Below are positions 11,514 through 23,924 of a DNA stretch of 64,000 nucleotides, in pieces (position 1 is the first letter of the stretch; each line of letters starts with the position of its first letter). The stretch is from assembly GCA_028023455.1 (NCBI GenBank), contig JAQFVV010006427.1:1548001-1612000 (forward strand). The letters are read 5' to 3'. The DNA comes from Epiperipatus broadwayi. Lineage: Eukaryota > Onychophora > Udeonychophora > Euonychophora > Peripatidae. The notes below the pieces were generated by a model. It was given only the letters and a program-made list of their open reading frames with translations. It made no database searches and was not told the origin of the DNA. A program made the position numbers and the translations under genes.

Positions 11514-12030
11514 TTAGAATTACATCTTGCTTATTTAATAAAATGATTGATTTACTCTTGATCAAAAATACTGTAACTTTAAAAAAAAAAAGACAAACAT
11601 AAAGTCCAAAAAAAAAATGAGAAAAAGCCCCATAACTTTAAAGACACACACAAACTCAAAAACAATCTAAGATTAATAAACATTGACTTATTATGTCTTG
11701 CTTTTGAATCAAATTATTGATTTACTCTTGCAAAAAAAAATACCGTAACTTTAAAAAGACACACCTAAAGTCCAAAAAAAAAAAATTGAAAAAGCCCAGT
11801 AACTTTAAAGACACACACACAAACTCAAAAACAAGATAAGATTAATAAACATTTACTTATTACATCTTGCTTTTGAATAAAAGTATTGATTTACTCTTGA
11901 AAAAAAAAAAAAAAAGACCGTAACTTTAAAAAGACACACGTAAAGTCAAAAAAAAAAAAAAATTAGAAAAACACCGTAACTTTAAAGACACACAAACTCA
12001 AAAACAAGATAAGATTAATAAACATTTACA
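11514..12030. repeat. Internal tandem array B (about 170 bp x 3)
   Basis: Three units, each containing TTGATTTACTCTTG, GTAACTTTAAAAAGACACAC, an A-run, and AAACTCAAAAACAA..TAAGATTAATAAACATT, start near 11520, 11695 and 11865. Length differences come mostly from the A-runs. Confidence 0.88.
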
Positions 12031-12215
12031 AAAATGAAAAAAACTAACATCATATAATAGTATTAGTTAGTAGAATATTTTATTACAAATCTAAGAAATC
12101 AGATCTTTTTAGATCAAATCAATGATTTAGGTCAGGCCCGGAATCGTTATATGTATATGTTTTTGATTAGCATCAACGTCATCTTAAGGCAAACACCAAG
12201 GATGAGAATACAACC

Positions 12216-12343
12216 AATTGGAGATTAGAGTATCAGCTAGAAATAAGAAATTAAAAGCATTCCACAAATACCTGAGAGGAGTATATAATGGGCTGATTTT
12301 ATAATACTAGGAATAACAATTATTGAGAGAACTGTTTTGTTAA
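12216..12343. repeat. 128-bp repeat, unit 2 (right part)
   Basis: Continues the unit interrupted at 10371. It starts with the target duplication AATTGGAG and ends GAGAACTGTTTTGTTAAA, beyond which similarity to unit 1 stops. Confidence 0.88.
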
Positions 12344-14570
12344 AATAATCCATGCTTCTCTAAAATCTAAAAATGATGTTTTAGTAGAAATCCCATCACC
12401 TTTCTGACCCATAGGGGTTATCTTATGATGCTGAACCATCCTGCCTGAAAAATGAAGTAAAAGCCCAACTTGAGAATTTTGGAATGCTGCATAAAAGCTT
12501 GCTGTTAACTAAGAACTTGCATGAATCCTTGAACTGCCATGCATGAATACACTTAGGAATATGGACTCTTAAAATTGTTCAAGGTAATGATTTTCATGCT
12601 GCCTGAAAGTAAATCTATTCTAACTAATCTCAAATCCTACTATCAAGATTTCTCCTAATGTATTGGTTTAATTTTATCTCTTTTTAATTAATATGTAAAA
12701 TGTAAATTGATCTCAAAATTTTTACTTAATCCTATCTCATATGCTCTAACTTTCTTTAACTTTGGTGCAGTCAATTATATATATGTAGTTATTACTTGAT
12801 TTTATATGCATGCTTTTATTATTAATATGCCAAGCTCAAGCAATCTGACAAGCTGAATTTCTCAAAATTTTTTCTTTCCTCTTTTTAATTAAACCTCCAT
12901 AAATTAAGGTTATTAATGTCCCCTTAAAATATAATGTATTATTAATTAGTTTGATCACCAGATTGTTTTTATGAGTCAACATTTTATTGTGTGTTTTTAG
13001 TATAAAAATTATTTGTTCAACTCCGAATAAAATAAAATAATTCTACCCAGGGTGAATTCAGAACTTAAGCTAATTAATGATCTGAAACCTTATTTATTTT
13101 ATAAATGTTATTTATTTAAAATTCTAAAAAATGACATATTAGTTGTTTTCTATACAACTGCTAATTATATTTTATTTTTCATAATCTTAAAATATCAAAT
13201 GCTTAAATATTCTAGTTGTTATCAAAATTCACAAAGGTGGGATTGAATTATATTAAAAAACAGAAAAGGAGGCAGTCAAATCTTAACGTATATTTTATTA
13301 ATTGAAATCTTCCTTATATATATTATAGCAGCATAGCATATTATTTATATAAATTATGGCATTCAAACTGGAGTCATTTATTTTTAAAGCAGTAAATATT
13401 ATTCAATGTCATTAGTGACATTTATCTGTACTGCATTACTGACATCTGGCTTATCTTCATAAATATATTATGTGCTTCTAATCTGGGGGTTGCAACAAGA
13501 TCGAACCCATATATTTCTTCTCATATCCTGTCCTGTGGATAGTTGAGCTTCCCAGGACTTATTTTATATAAAAAAAGCCTCTGGTGTTGGTGATTCCAGT
13601 ACAGCCTCAGCCATTCTATGCCTAACCACTTTTCTCTAAGCACTGTCCTAAGAAGGGGATCTTAGACTTCATGTTTTGTCCAGAAGCATGACCTTTTTCT
13701 TTTATTTCTTTGCCATTATATCAATACTGCCACTTCTTTGTATTATTATTTTTTTGCTTCATGACCTAATTTTGATGTTATAATATTAAAATTGTTCTCT
13801 GCTCAAAATATATGTAAATGCTGAATATTACTAATTTTATTAATTAATAATGTTATTTCAATCATATTATACAATCCCACCATTGTAATTTGTTAGTTCT
13901 GTATTTAAGAGTATATGCCTTGAGGAAAATAAAGCGTTCTTCTTACTACTGATAATTAAAAGAATTTTCAATAAATATTTTGTCATATAATTAAATGTAA
14001 TTTTCAAATGTGTTTTACTTATTTTCATGATCATAATGACATAAAAATCGTTTATATTATATCTGTTATGAATCCCAAAATGCTCCCTGAAATTATATGT
14101 TAGTCACCATGTTTCAGAACCACAAATCAAAGTGTTAATGGCAATATTATATAATATTTTTAATAAATGATTGGCATTTTAATATCATACTCACCAAAGA
14201 TGTGTCTTAATGTATATCTTTTATTTAGTTGATAAAAGAGCATATGAAAACCATTAGCATGAATTTCAATATGTAATTATCTACCATTTGGTAGACTGCT
14301 CATTCATTTACACATTAATGTATATAAATAATTTATCATGTTATTAAACTGTTTTATTATCTAACTTATTTGAGTAGTTTGAATTCCTGTTTCTCCACTT
14401 TCACATGTACAACTATCTTTAGGCCTATTTATTTAAGTCATAATGTAGATAGTAAATAAGTCTCATTGTCTTCTCTGCTCTGCTAATGGGCCAGACTTTA
14501 GAATAAATTCTCATGTGCCATTATTATGCGTTATTCATTAAGTGTTTAATCTGGGGTATGGTTTGAATCC
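12344..14570. other. AT-rich DNA without a recognisable gene
   Basis: No element ends, RNA genes or coding regions could be supported. The stretch 13440-13660 is a little richer in G+C and includes a GGGTTCGATC-like sequence on the minus strand at about 13500, but no partner A box lies at tRNA spacing. A 64-codon frame at 13052-13246 is low-complexity. Confidence 0.5.
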
Positions 14571-14574
14571 AGGT

Positions 14575-14715
14575 TGGTCCCTGTCATAAATCTTGGGCTT
14601 GACTGGGTTTGAAATACATTTTTGAGTCCCAGCTCATGTTGAATGGATCAACATGTTTTGACCAGTACATAGGATATTTTTTCCAGGTTTGGCAACCCAA
14701 CATGTGCAAGGTTTC
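14575..14715 (+). mobile_element. Fragment of a gypsy 5' end (LTR 3' part plus primer site), plus orientation
   Basis: CCAGCTCATGTT..GGATC.ACATGTTTTGA..AGTACATAGGAT.TTTTTTCC matches the minus strand of the LTR and leader at 14957-15020. The LTR end (GTACA) is at 14669, followed by TTTGGCAACCCAACATGTG at 14688-14706. The left part of the LTR (before about 14610) is too diverged to align with confidence. This fragment is inverted relative to the other two copies. Confidence 0.75.
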
Positions 14716-14879
14716 CACGTTTAATTAATCAGTTTATTAAAAAATTTAAAATTTATGGATGGAAAACAGGGTATTACTTTTTAATTTGTTAATAAAACAG
14801 TACTTGATTTTATAACATCAATATAGCAAAACAAATTATTTTTATTTCTAGAAAATTATGTATATATTAAATTATACAT

Positions 14880-15086
14880 AGCAAATCATACACATATACT
14901 AATGACCTATCAGGGTGTGGGAATAATTAACAGGGCCCCACAACTGGGCATCCAAATGTGGGGAAAAAATCCTATGTACCAATCAAAACATGTAGATCCA
15001 TGTAACATGAGCTGGAATTCACAAAATATACTTGTTAAATGGATACAACCATGAAGCTCAATCTTAAGTTAAGATTGACTGCTTCA
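14880..15086 (-). mobile_element. Gypsy 5' end: LTR 14975-15086 and leader, minus orientation
   Basis: The 112-bp LTR aligns end to end with 10013-10124. Inward lies the primer-site-like sequence 14936-14956 and a short piece of leader resembling 9850-9975. The rest of the element is missing. With the plus-strand fragment 14575-14715 it forms two truncated 5' ends that face each other across about 165 bp. Confidence 0.85.
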
Positions 15087-16849
15087 GTATATCTACCTAA
15101 TTTTTGTATTCTATCTAAAAAAAAATTCTGAGTTCTATGTTACAAAATGCATTATTTTCACATTGTTAAAGCAGAATATAGCAAAGCAGTACTAAATATA
15201 ATCTTAAGAATATTTTCTTAACTGGATTGCAATTGTCAATTATTTCCCTTTATCTTTGATCACAATGTGATTTAAATAATATACGATTTGGAAAAAGACT
15301 GCATTAAATAACATTCATGTGCCCTAACTATATAAATAGTGTTATGAATCATTTTTTAGTTAGGCATTTCTGCAATTTGTACTCAATTAGTCAGGAATTG
15401 TCATCACAGTAAAAAATATTTTAAATTTTACTGTGTCACTTTTATGAATCATTCCAAAAAACAGTTGTTTCAAATTGCTCCAAAGTGCAAGGTTATAATG
15501 ATGGCAAGTTGTTTAAACTTAAAAACAGGCATGAAGAGTTTCTGTGATATGATAAAATGAAAATTGTATGCAAAATTGGTCAAATGTTTAATAATTATGA
15601 ATCATTAATTTGTACGATAGCAAAAGAGAAAAAAAATTATTTATAATGTCATTTATGTTTCTAAACATTAAATATATACTAAAAGGAAAGGTGTGATTTT
15701 GTTTTAAATAGAATAAAGGAGCAAGTATATTTATATATGTAATTTTAACCTCTGCAGAAAGTTTGAAACCAAGTGGTCATAAATTTTGGGAAGATTATTG
15801 TGAAAGGGAAGATATATAATCAGCAAAAAAATTATAACATGAAATATTACACCATCTTGCAGAAACTATAATTTATATTTTACAAGATTTTCCTTTATTA
15901 GCTTTAAACATGTACCAAAGAAATTCAAGAAGTAGTAAAGTTTAACTTTTATGAGTTGTTACTACTTTCTATTTTTGAGCTATAGACCATAAAAAAAGTT
16001 TGAATAATTTGATGTTTGATAATATTACTAATAATATTTTTTTGTAATAACCTTAATACTAATTAAATTTTAACTGTGATGGCCATTGTAAAATCAATAT
16101 TCAATTTAAGTCTCCAAAAATATTTTATATAGATGGTTCAGGTGAAAGCAGAAAAACATTTTTTAATTTAAAAAGTTGATTTTATTAATAAAAAATATTA
16201 ATTGTTGTTAGATTGAAATAGTAGTTACTTTATAACCCATATCTTTATCTAAAAGAATTCTGGTTTCAGATATGACCAAGATGTTTTAAAAGTAATCATT
16301 CAATTTTTTTAAAAGTTAAGAAAAAATACCAAAAACTTAAAAATAAAAAACAATCACAGACAATATCATGGACCATAAAAAATGATTATTTTTTTTAAAA
16401 TCTGAATAAAGAAACTTAGTTATTTATAAGCCTGCAACAATTAAAAATACTATTCAGGATCCTAATGCATTATATACAATGCAAGAAATGAAATTATAAT
16501 TAATATTATTCATATAATCATATAGAGAAGTGAAAAATAATAATATTTTTAATTTTTATTATATATGATTAATATAATATATATATATGAAAAATATATT
16601 CAAGTTTACTAAATATTCATATATTCTTATATAATTTTATTTTCACTTCACCGTATATATAATAATTTTTCATGCATATGTTAGTATGTGAGATGAAGTG
16701 GGTTATTCTTCTTTCATCCAATATTTATTTGGCTAAGTTCACTTTTGGTGCTGAGTATCATAATCATAGCTATCATATTTCATTGTGCTGCTGCTTTTAT
16801 AGTATTTGTTTATTAATTTAATTATATAAATGAACTCATTTACATATCT
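15087..16849. other. AT-rich DNA without a recognisable gene
   Basis: Only A/T-rich sequence with short TA tracts (near 16570-16590) is seen. No frame, repeat partner or RNA gene is supported. Confidence 0.5.
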
Positions 16850-16852
16850 CAG

Positions 16853-16922
<70 letters not shown>

Positions 16923-17710
16923 TGAGAGAGAGAGATAAACATAAGGAACTAATCATCCTTCTTTAGGTTATGAATTAAAAGCATTCTAAATGTTGAACAA
17001 AAGATCAAAAATAGAATCATTCTAATGAATCCATTATTCTTGGATCTCTGATATTTATCACCATATCTTTGTGAACATTGATAATTCAGAATAAAATAAA
17101 TAAATCAGCCAGATGGAATATGGCATTTGATATCTATTAAACTATTAATCAATTCTACAAGACTAGAGATAGAATCTCTCCTTTAACATCTTTATTATAA
17201 TAATGAAATAAGATTTGGATATGTAAACATTTAATTAAACACAGTTCAATGTATGTGTAAACAATAGGAATAAATCATTCTTCCTTAAACTATAAATTAA
17301 AAGTACTCTAGATATTGAACAAAGGACCAAGAATAGAATGAATTTTAATTTACTGCCTAAGGAGTGACGATTTGCTATTGTTTACATATACATTGAGCTA
17401 TGTTTAGTTTAATGTTTACATATTAAATCTTCAGTTATTATAATTAAGGTATTAAAAGACAATTTCTGGCTCCAGCCTTGTATTGTTGATTATTAACATG
17501 CCATATTCTATCAGGATGATATATTAATTTCACTCTGAATTACTGACAGGGTTCACAAAAGTATACTTATAAACATCAGAGATCCAAGAATAAATGAATT
17601 CATTTTCTATACATTCTTAGTTAACATTTACAGTGATTTTAATTCATAGCCTAAGAGAGGATGATTTACTCCTATTGTTTTTAAATACATTGAGCTATAA
17701 AATTAAATAT
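16850..17710. repeat. Large imperfect inverted repeat (foldback element)
   Basis: The left arm (about 16937-17300) reads, in reverse complement, like the right arm (about 17340-17690). Shared blocks include CAGAGATCCAAGAATAA, ATGCCATATTC, CTATTGTTTAC.TATACATTGA and TTTTAATTCATA.CCTAA. The terminal block (AAACATAAGGAA.TAATCATCCTTCTTTAGG) also occurs in diverged form next to the centre, giving an X-Y-X / X'-Y'-X' layout. The left end contains a (TA)n(GA)n microsatellite. RNA from it could fold into a long hairpin. No transposase is present. Confidence 0.8.
16855..16935. repeat. (TA)n(GA)n compound microsatellite
   Basis: About 45 bp of TA followed by about 36 bp of GA with one GT interruption. 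It sits at the left edge of the foldback element, where the right edge has no such expansion. Confidence 0.95.
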
Positions 17711-17744
17711 TTATATGTAATACAAATAAAATGTCCATTAATTA

Positions 17745-18717
17745 AAAAATATTGTAATAATAAAAAAAATAATAAATATAATGGTATTTAACTATTATAC
17801 ACAGTCTTTCAATCTGCAGAAGTACTTTCAGCTAATTTCTTATGCTTTTTCAATTGCCATTAAATTCAAAAACATAATAGAATCAAATATCATTGACTCA
17901 AATCCCATGAATCCTGAATTTTAACATTAGCAGCTTGTCTATTAATTTTATTCATTTTATTTCTTTTTATTAACATTGTCTTAATTTTTCATTTATTATG
18001 ATTTCTCTCTTCATGAAAAATCTTAACACTTTCAAGATCAAACTCAATTTATATTTACATGTCCTTTCATAAAGAAAACTGAAGCAGTCATTAAATCATT
18101 ATTATTTTTACTTTTCATATGCTTGCATAACAATTCATGCTCCTTTAATTTTTTCTCTATACTGCACCTTGATTCACCTATTTATAATATACACCTACAA
18201 AAAAATTGATACACAATATTACTTTTTTGCTTGATAGGTATGTAATGTGTATCAAATTTTTGTGGATGTACATTAACATATATAGGTGAATCAATGTGCA
18301 ATATAGACAAAAGATTAAAAGAGCATGAATTGTTATACAAACATTTGAAAAGTAAAAATAATAATGATTTAATAACTACTTCAGTTTTCTTGGATCATGA
18401 AAACGCATGTAAATATAAAATTTAAGTTTGATCTTGAAAGTTTTAAGATTTTTCAGGAAGAGAGAAACCATACTAAAAGAAAAATTAAGAAGGCAATTTT
18501 AATAAATACAAATAAAATGAATACAATTAATAGACAAGTTGCTAACATTAAAATTTGGTATTTATGGGATTTGAGTTGATGACATTTGCTTCCATTATGT
18601 TTTCTTGAATTTAACAGCAGTTGAGAAGGGTTAAAGAATTAACCAAAAGTACTTCTGTGGATTGAAAGACTGTATATAATAGTTAATTATCATTATATTT
18701 ATTATTTTTATTGTTAT
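17745..18717. repeat. Large inverted repeat (arms about 470 bp)
   Basis: The left arm 17745-18212 and right arm 18240-18717 are reverse complements with few indels. Examples include GAAAACTGAAG.AG.TATTAAATCATTATTATTTTTACTTTTCA at 18076-18117 against 18340-18380, and TGATTCACCTAT at both sides of the centre. The centre (about 18213-18239) is a short T-rich loop. A 60-codon frame at 18397-18579 lies inside the right arm and looks like noise. The innermost sequences (TACACC.ACAAAAA..TTGATACACA) resemble Tc1-like transposon ends, but no transposase is visible. Confidence 0.88.
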
Positions 18718-19489
18718 ATGTATAAGATATACATCCATTGTTTTAATATATAGAACACTTCAAGATTATTTCTCATATAACTAGATTATTAAAAAATGGA
18801 AACACTCTCAAGAAAAAACATGACTTTTTTTATAAATATATATAGTATGGTTATTATTTATTACAAATCTATTAGTAGCAAATAATATTCATTGCAAAAC
18901 TTTATTCAAAAATCACCTATGTAATTAATTATTATCACTCTATTCTACAAAAATTTATGTGGACATCAAATAATCAATGGATTCCAGGAAGTGGGGTCAT
19001 TTGGATTCTCTGATTAGACTTTGTATTAGCTTTTATTGCTAAGAAAAATTGTGTTGCAATAACCTTCAAGAAGCTACCTTTGCTTTTATTTTTTATTCAA
19101 ATTAATAACTTCAAGGGTTCGAATACCATAAAAGTTTGAACTCTCAACTTTATTCAGCTACATAACTCTGAGCATTAAGTCAGCAACTGTGTAGTTTTAT
19201 AACAGGGTGATAATTAATAATGGTTATAGAATGGAGATAATTTGAAATGCATATGTTATTCCAGTTATTAAATAAAAACTAAAGAAGCCGTTTGATACTT
19301 TGTTTTAATATATTGTCATCTTTTTTAGGTGCTTATAAGTTATTCATAACTGGGGGCATTAAAATTTGTAATGGCTGGTCTAGTATCAGATCTATATAGC
19401 TGGACAAGCATATTGTTTAATTTCCAATTCATAGGGTGTTTGATTTCTTTAAATTCGTGATAATAATATTAAAAAATGATCAAATGCTA

Positions 19490-19555
<66 letters not shown>

Positions 19556-19558
19556 TAA

Positions 19559-19616
<58 letters not shown>

Positions 19617-22600
19617 TATATATACTCAAATTATATAAAATGTTTCAAAACTAGCTAACATTATTATTCTAGTCAACCGATTTGTAATATTTTTTTTCCT
19701 TTTTATCCCACAGATTTGTGAGTAAAAAATCATCAATATTACACTGAAATACTAACTTTCCAAAATTATCACAGCAATTACCTTTTTAAAAAGAAAATAA
19801 TCAACATTTCCTGCGGTACTCCGATTCTTTTAATACCATCATTATTTTGTTTTCTTAATTAGTTTAAAACAATTTCATATCTTCAACTGTAAAGATTTCC
19901 AGCAGATAAACCACCACCCTGCTATGCCTAATTTACTGAAAACATTATTTTAATATTTAACAAGAGAAAAGAGATTTTTTTTGCTGCTGCTGCTTTTAAA
20001 TTTAAATAAATTTTACATTTCTTTCAAGAAAGAAGTTTATTTTATTGATGAATTTCTTTTAATGGAATCTGTAGTTTATAGATTTAAATGAAGAGAAGGG
20101 AGAAAAAAAACTACAAGGTGGAAAAAGTTTCTAATTAAATGGAATTAAAAATTAACTTTAAAATATATTTTAAGAAAACCGAATTAATCAAAATTATAGA
20201 GTATTTTTCATCATGTTTTGCAAAGTTCTGTGAATAAATATAAAATGTACGTCGTGTATGTATGTATATATGGCTGCTGTGGGCAAGTTTAGAATTCTTG
20301 TCATTTTTGGAAACGGGTAAAATATAGTTTGCGTCTCTAATTGTCATAGCGTATTAAAATATATATAGTAACTTAAAAATATTAAATGAATAAAAATGGC
20401 AAGGGTTACAATGGCCGCTTGCTATTGAAGATGATAAGTGTTTTTTTCATTTAGTCATTAGCACTCTATTGCTTCAATTTTTTTTTGTTGTTGTTGTTGC
20501 GAGCAAAGAACATTACTGTAAAAAAATAAAGAATGTTATATCTGAAACATAAATCATTTTCAAACGAATGAATAAATTCTTATTTTTAAAACACATCATT
20601 TATTTAATTGCCAAAAGTAAATGTTATTTTTTAATACTTTAAAGATCTGATATAATTGGAAAAAATAAAAAATTCAATAGAAATTATAATATTTAGATTT
20701 CAAACGCATTATTTTTTCTTCTTGCAGAATTTACGTTTCTCTACTCTTGATTACAATTCTTCTCTGCCTTATGAGGTTCAAAGACAAACTATAAAATTAA
20801 TGACTATTTAACCTATGTTTACCGTTATAGAATTAAGCGTTTAATGAATCACTGGCTGTAATCCCAAATTTTTTATATATATTTGTAAATCCATTTTAAA
20901 AACAACAACAACTATATATCAGATTCATCCATCATATCTTTTTTTTGTTTCTCATATAATAGTCATATGAAATTTTTTTTCCTCACTCTTCACATGGCAA
21001 TACGTATAGACAGTTTTGCCTGCTTTTTTTAATTTCCTCACTCTTGTGATACGTTTTTATAAAAGCTGCCACTTTTGTTTATAAATAATTTCTCTTTTAA
21101 TTATTACACTTATAGCTAATTAAATTTTTCTTATTCTGCCTCTTAAAAATTTAATTTCAATAATTATATTTTTCATCAGCATATTATACATTCTCTTTTT
21201 TGTTTCTTATTTATTTATCTCACAAAGTAAACTCATAACTCTTGTTATTCTCTATTTTTATATATTCTTAAAATCATATGTCTCTATTTACTTTCTTTCT
21301 TACAATGTTGAAATATTTTGTTTTAATTTTTAGTTTTACTAATATCAGATTTTAAGTTGTTTTTTCATCAGTAAATATTCACACTTCCTCACATTGTATA
21401 TTATAATTTTACAAAATTAAATATATAAGGTTCTGTAATTATATATTGCTAGCATTATTCATAATTGACTGAACCACACTATGAACAGCAAGTACATTTA
21501 TTTTATTCAAACAAAGACATAATAGAATCAAGCACTTACTCTAAAATTATTACTACATGCATAAAATATATCATATAATACTGATATCATCCATGCACTT
21601 TACTGTTACACAATTCTTTATTTACCACCCTCTTTTATATTTTACAGTTTCCCAGCAATCTTTTTCAGAACTTCTATATCTTCTAACTTCAACTGCATAA
21701 ATATAGCTAATAATTTTTTTTCTGAATGTATTACTAGTAATCAACAAAGTATCTAATTTTACTAGTTGTTGTTTTTAAAGCAAGAATTCATCAAAATGAA
21801 GTCTGGTTTGATGTTTGGTGGAGTCTCAACTAGTATGAAAAGTTGCTGATGACATCAAATTACTGTCAGAAAAATATGTCTAATAAGAGATTGGTTGATT
21901 TTTTTTAATAAACATTGCTGGTTAAAAAAATCATGAAAATTTCTGGAGAATGCATATAAAATTAACATTAATATTATTATATGTTTGGGTGCTGTTTAGT
22001 TAAGTGTTTTCATATTTAAATGTTTATTAAAAAACCAAAATTATTTTAAAAGTGAACTGTATTATAAAGGCTGTCTTGTATATTAATATAAAATTGATAC
22101 AAAGTAGATTTTATTTAAATTACCCCAAAAATTTACTTTCTAACTTTAATATTATATTGAGCATTGTGATGAACTTAAATAGAAATTGGACTGAAAGTCA
22201 TTAATAATGTTTCAAAAGCGGGTGATCTTGACAAAAACATATGTCCAATGAGATTGATTTTTTTAATCAAATGTGCAATTGAAAAACTTTCTGCAGAGAG
22301 TGTGAATAAAATTAATATTGTGCAAAAGAGTATGAAATCATGTGTTTCATATTTCTTCATGTAAATATTTGCTTATTGTTTAATATTAGCATTATACTGA
22401 TGTTTCAGGTGGATCTCACTAACCATCATTCAAATAGTAGAGATTATTCCAGGATGCTTCAGAATGGTCTTCAACTAACATCTTTTGTAGTCCTCTACTA
22501 GTTAGAAATTGCAAAGTTGTGTAATTCAGTTGAAAAGTTGGTATAGTGCTAATATCAATAATAAGGAAATGTATATAAATCTAAAATATATGTTTACATT

Positions 22601-23547
22601 TTGTTTAAGTGAAAATCCTAGATTTGATATATATACACAGTGTACATATAATGCATTGAGATTAGATAAGACATTTGTGAATTATCATGAGCAGACATTG
22701 ATTAAGAGGTTCTTTTGTTGTCTTACAAGATGTATTGGTTTATTAAACAACAGTTCCATAAAAATGACTGTTTTCTTTGTAATTGATACATTAGTTCATC
22801 AAAATCTAAGTATTGTTTTTGATACAAACAGTCATTTCTTTTTATTCTCTGACTTTTTCTTTAGTCCTTTTTTATCATACTGTATTTAGTCATTTAAACT
22901 GATGTAGGGTCTCATCAGCACAACTTCTCATGACATAATTTCTCTATATATACAAATGCTTTTGAGACAGTGTTTGTGCAACCATATTCTAATCTTTTAT
23001 TGAGTACATTGCAATTTGAATTACAATTTTTGTCCAAGTATATATAAGTATGTAAATTGTGAAGCAGTGCTAAGAGCAAATTGATCAGATTGGGAAACAT
23101 TATTTGGGTCTTTCATGAAATAACATCACCAATATTAAATCATTTGAAACTTGATATGGAAATGGAAGTTTTATTTTATAAATTATTATATGCTAAGAAA
23201 AACTATGTTAGATATCTAACCTGATCCCATCTTCACAAAAATGGAAGGACCTAGAAAATATATGTTTTGAAAAAATTATTTAAAATTATTATGTCTGGAA
23301 GATTGTTAAGTCAAAAAATAGAGATAGTTGTAGAATCAATTATTGTAAGAATAGTAACTACAAAAACTAGTGGTGGTAATAGAATGAAGAAGTTCCATTT
23401 TTTTTATTCTATTTCTAAATGAAAAGTCTGAACTTTTATTGAGATATACTCTCCAAAATTTTGGACAACTGTTGTCAGGTTTTACCATTTATGAGGCTGT
23501 TATTGGTGAATATCTCAAGTAACATTCTCTAATGAATGAGCTTCTGT
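18718..23547. other. AT-rich DNA without a recognisable gene
   Basis: Contains a long (AAT)n tract at 19490-19615 and pyrimidine-rich stretches around 20.9-21.7 kb. Diverged similarity between about 21800-21990 and 22160-22350 hints at an old duplication. A 126-codon frame at 22509-22889 has no recognised domain and a Phe-rich tail. I do not call it a gene. Confidence 0.5.
19490..19615. repeat. (AAT)n microsatellite
   Basis: About 126 bp of AAT repeats with one CTA interruption near 19553, followed by a short TA tract. Confidence 0.97.
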
Positions 23548-23713
23548 TCATCTAGAAAACAATAAAATTGCTTCAAGTAGCAAAATCAAGAATGGAGATT
23601 TTCTATAAATGAATTTTTCAGCACCAGATTGATATAGTTGTTTTTCAAAAACTGTGAGTTTACATTGATTAAACATCACATAATCACCATCTCGTGCTAG
23701 CACATAACTGTTA

Positions 23714-23810
23714 GTAAACAGGCAAAAACTCTCCATATAATAGTGCCACCCTGTGCTAACCAGAGCAATCAATGGATGCCAAAAGGCTTGTGCATAAAAT
23801 CCCTATCTAT
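23714..23810 (-). repeat. Hammerhead-associated repeat, copy without the ribozyme part
   Basis: Closely matches 24016-24110 in reverse complement, so the two copies form an inverted pair with a spacer of about 200 bp. It stops at the AGATAGGGATTTT boundary and so lacks the hammerhead. In repeat sense it continues into TAACAGTTAT then the palindrome GTGCTAGCAC then GAGATGG, which may be a strongly decayed hammerhead. Confidence 0.75.
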
Positions 23811-23924
23811 ACAAGCTATTGAGCTTAGATTGAAAATATTATTGTGTTTTCAATTTCATTCTCATAGTTTTGTAGTGAAGTAGAGATAAAAGGTGGCTGC
23901 TGGAGAGTTGCATAAGATCCTAGG

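Larger units (their letters stand above)
10372..12215. mobile_element. Non-autonomous DNA transposon with 36-bp TIRs and 8-bp target duplication
   Basis: The ends 10372-10407 and 12180-12215 are inverted repeats (GGTTGT..TCATCCTTGGTG.. core) with two mismatches in 36 bp. AATTGGAG flanks both sides (10364-10371 and 12216-12223), an 8-bp target duplication. Most of the 1844-bp interior consists of two arrays of internal tandem repeats and no transposase is seen, so it would need an enzyme from elsewhere. Eight-bp duplications are made by hAT, P and some other superfamilies. The GGTTGT end is not the usual hAT end, so the superfamily stays open. Confidence 0.85.

Noticed and set aside
13490-13615. 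GGGTTCGATC on the minus strand with TGGCTGAGG upstream (SINE or tRNA)
   Set aside because: The two boxes are about 100 nt apart, there is no tRNA fold and no second copy in the window.
19100-19210. GGGTTCGAATACC at 19115 and GAGTTCAAACT on the other strand (tRNA B-box-like)
   Set aside because: No A box at proper spacing and no acceptor stem could be drawn on either strand.
21846-21880. CTGATGA followed by GAAAA (possible hammerhead)
   Set aside because: The only stem (TGACA/TGTCA) overlaps the CTGATGA box and no stem III or stem I can form.
22509-22889. 126-codon open frame
   Set aside because: No recognised motif, Phe-rich tail and composition expected of AT-rich noise; no splice or promoter signal that I can support.
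22886-22925. CTGATGAGACCC on the minus strand (possible hammerhead half)
   Set aside because: No GAAA box or stem II partner follows; at best a relic too short to call.
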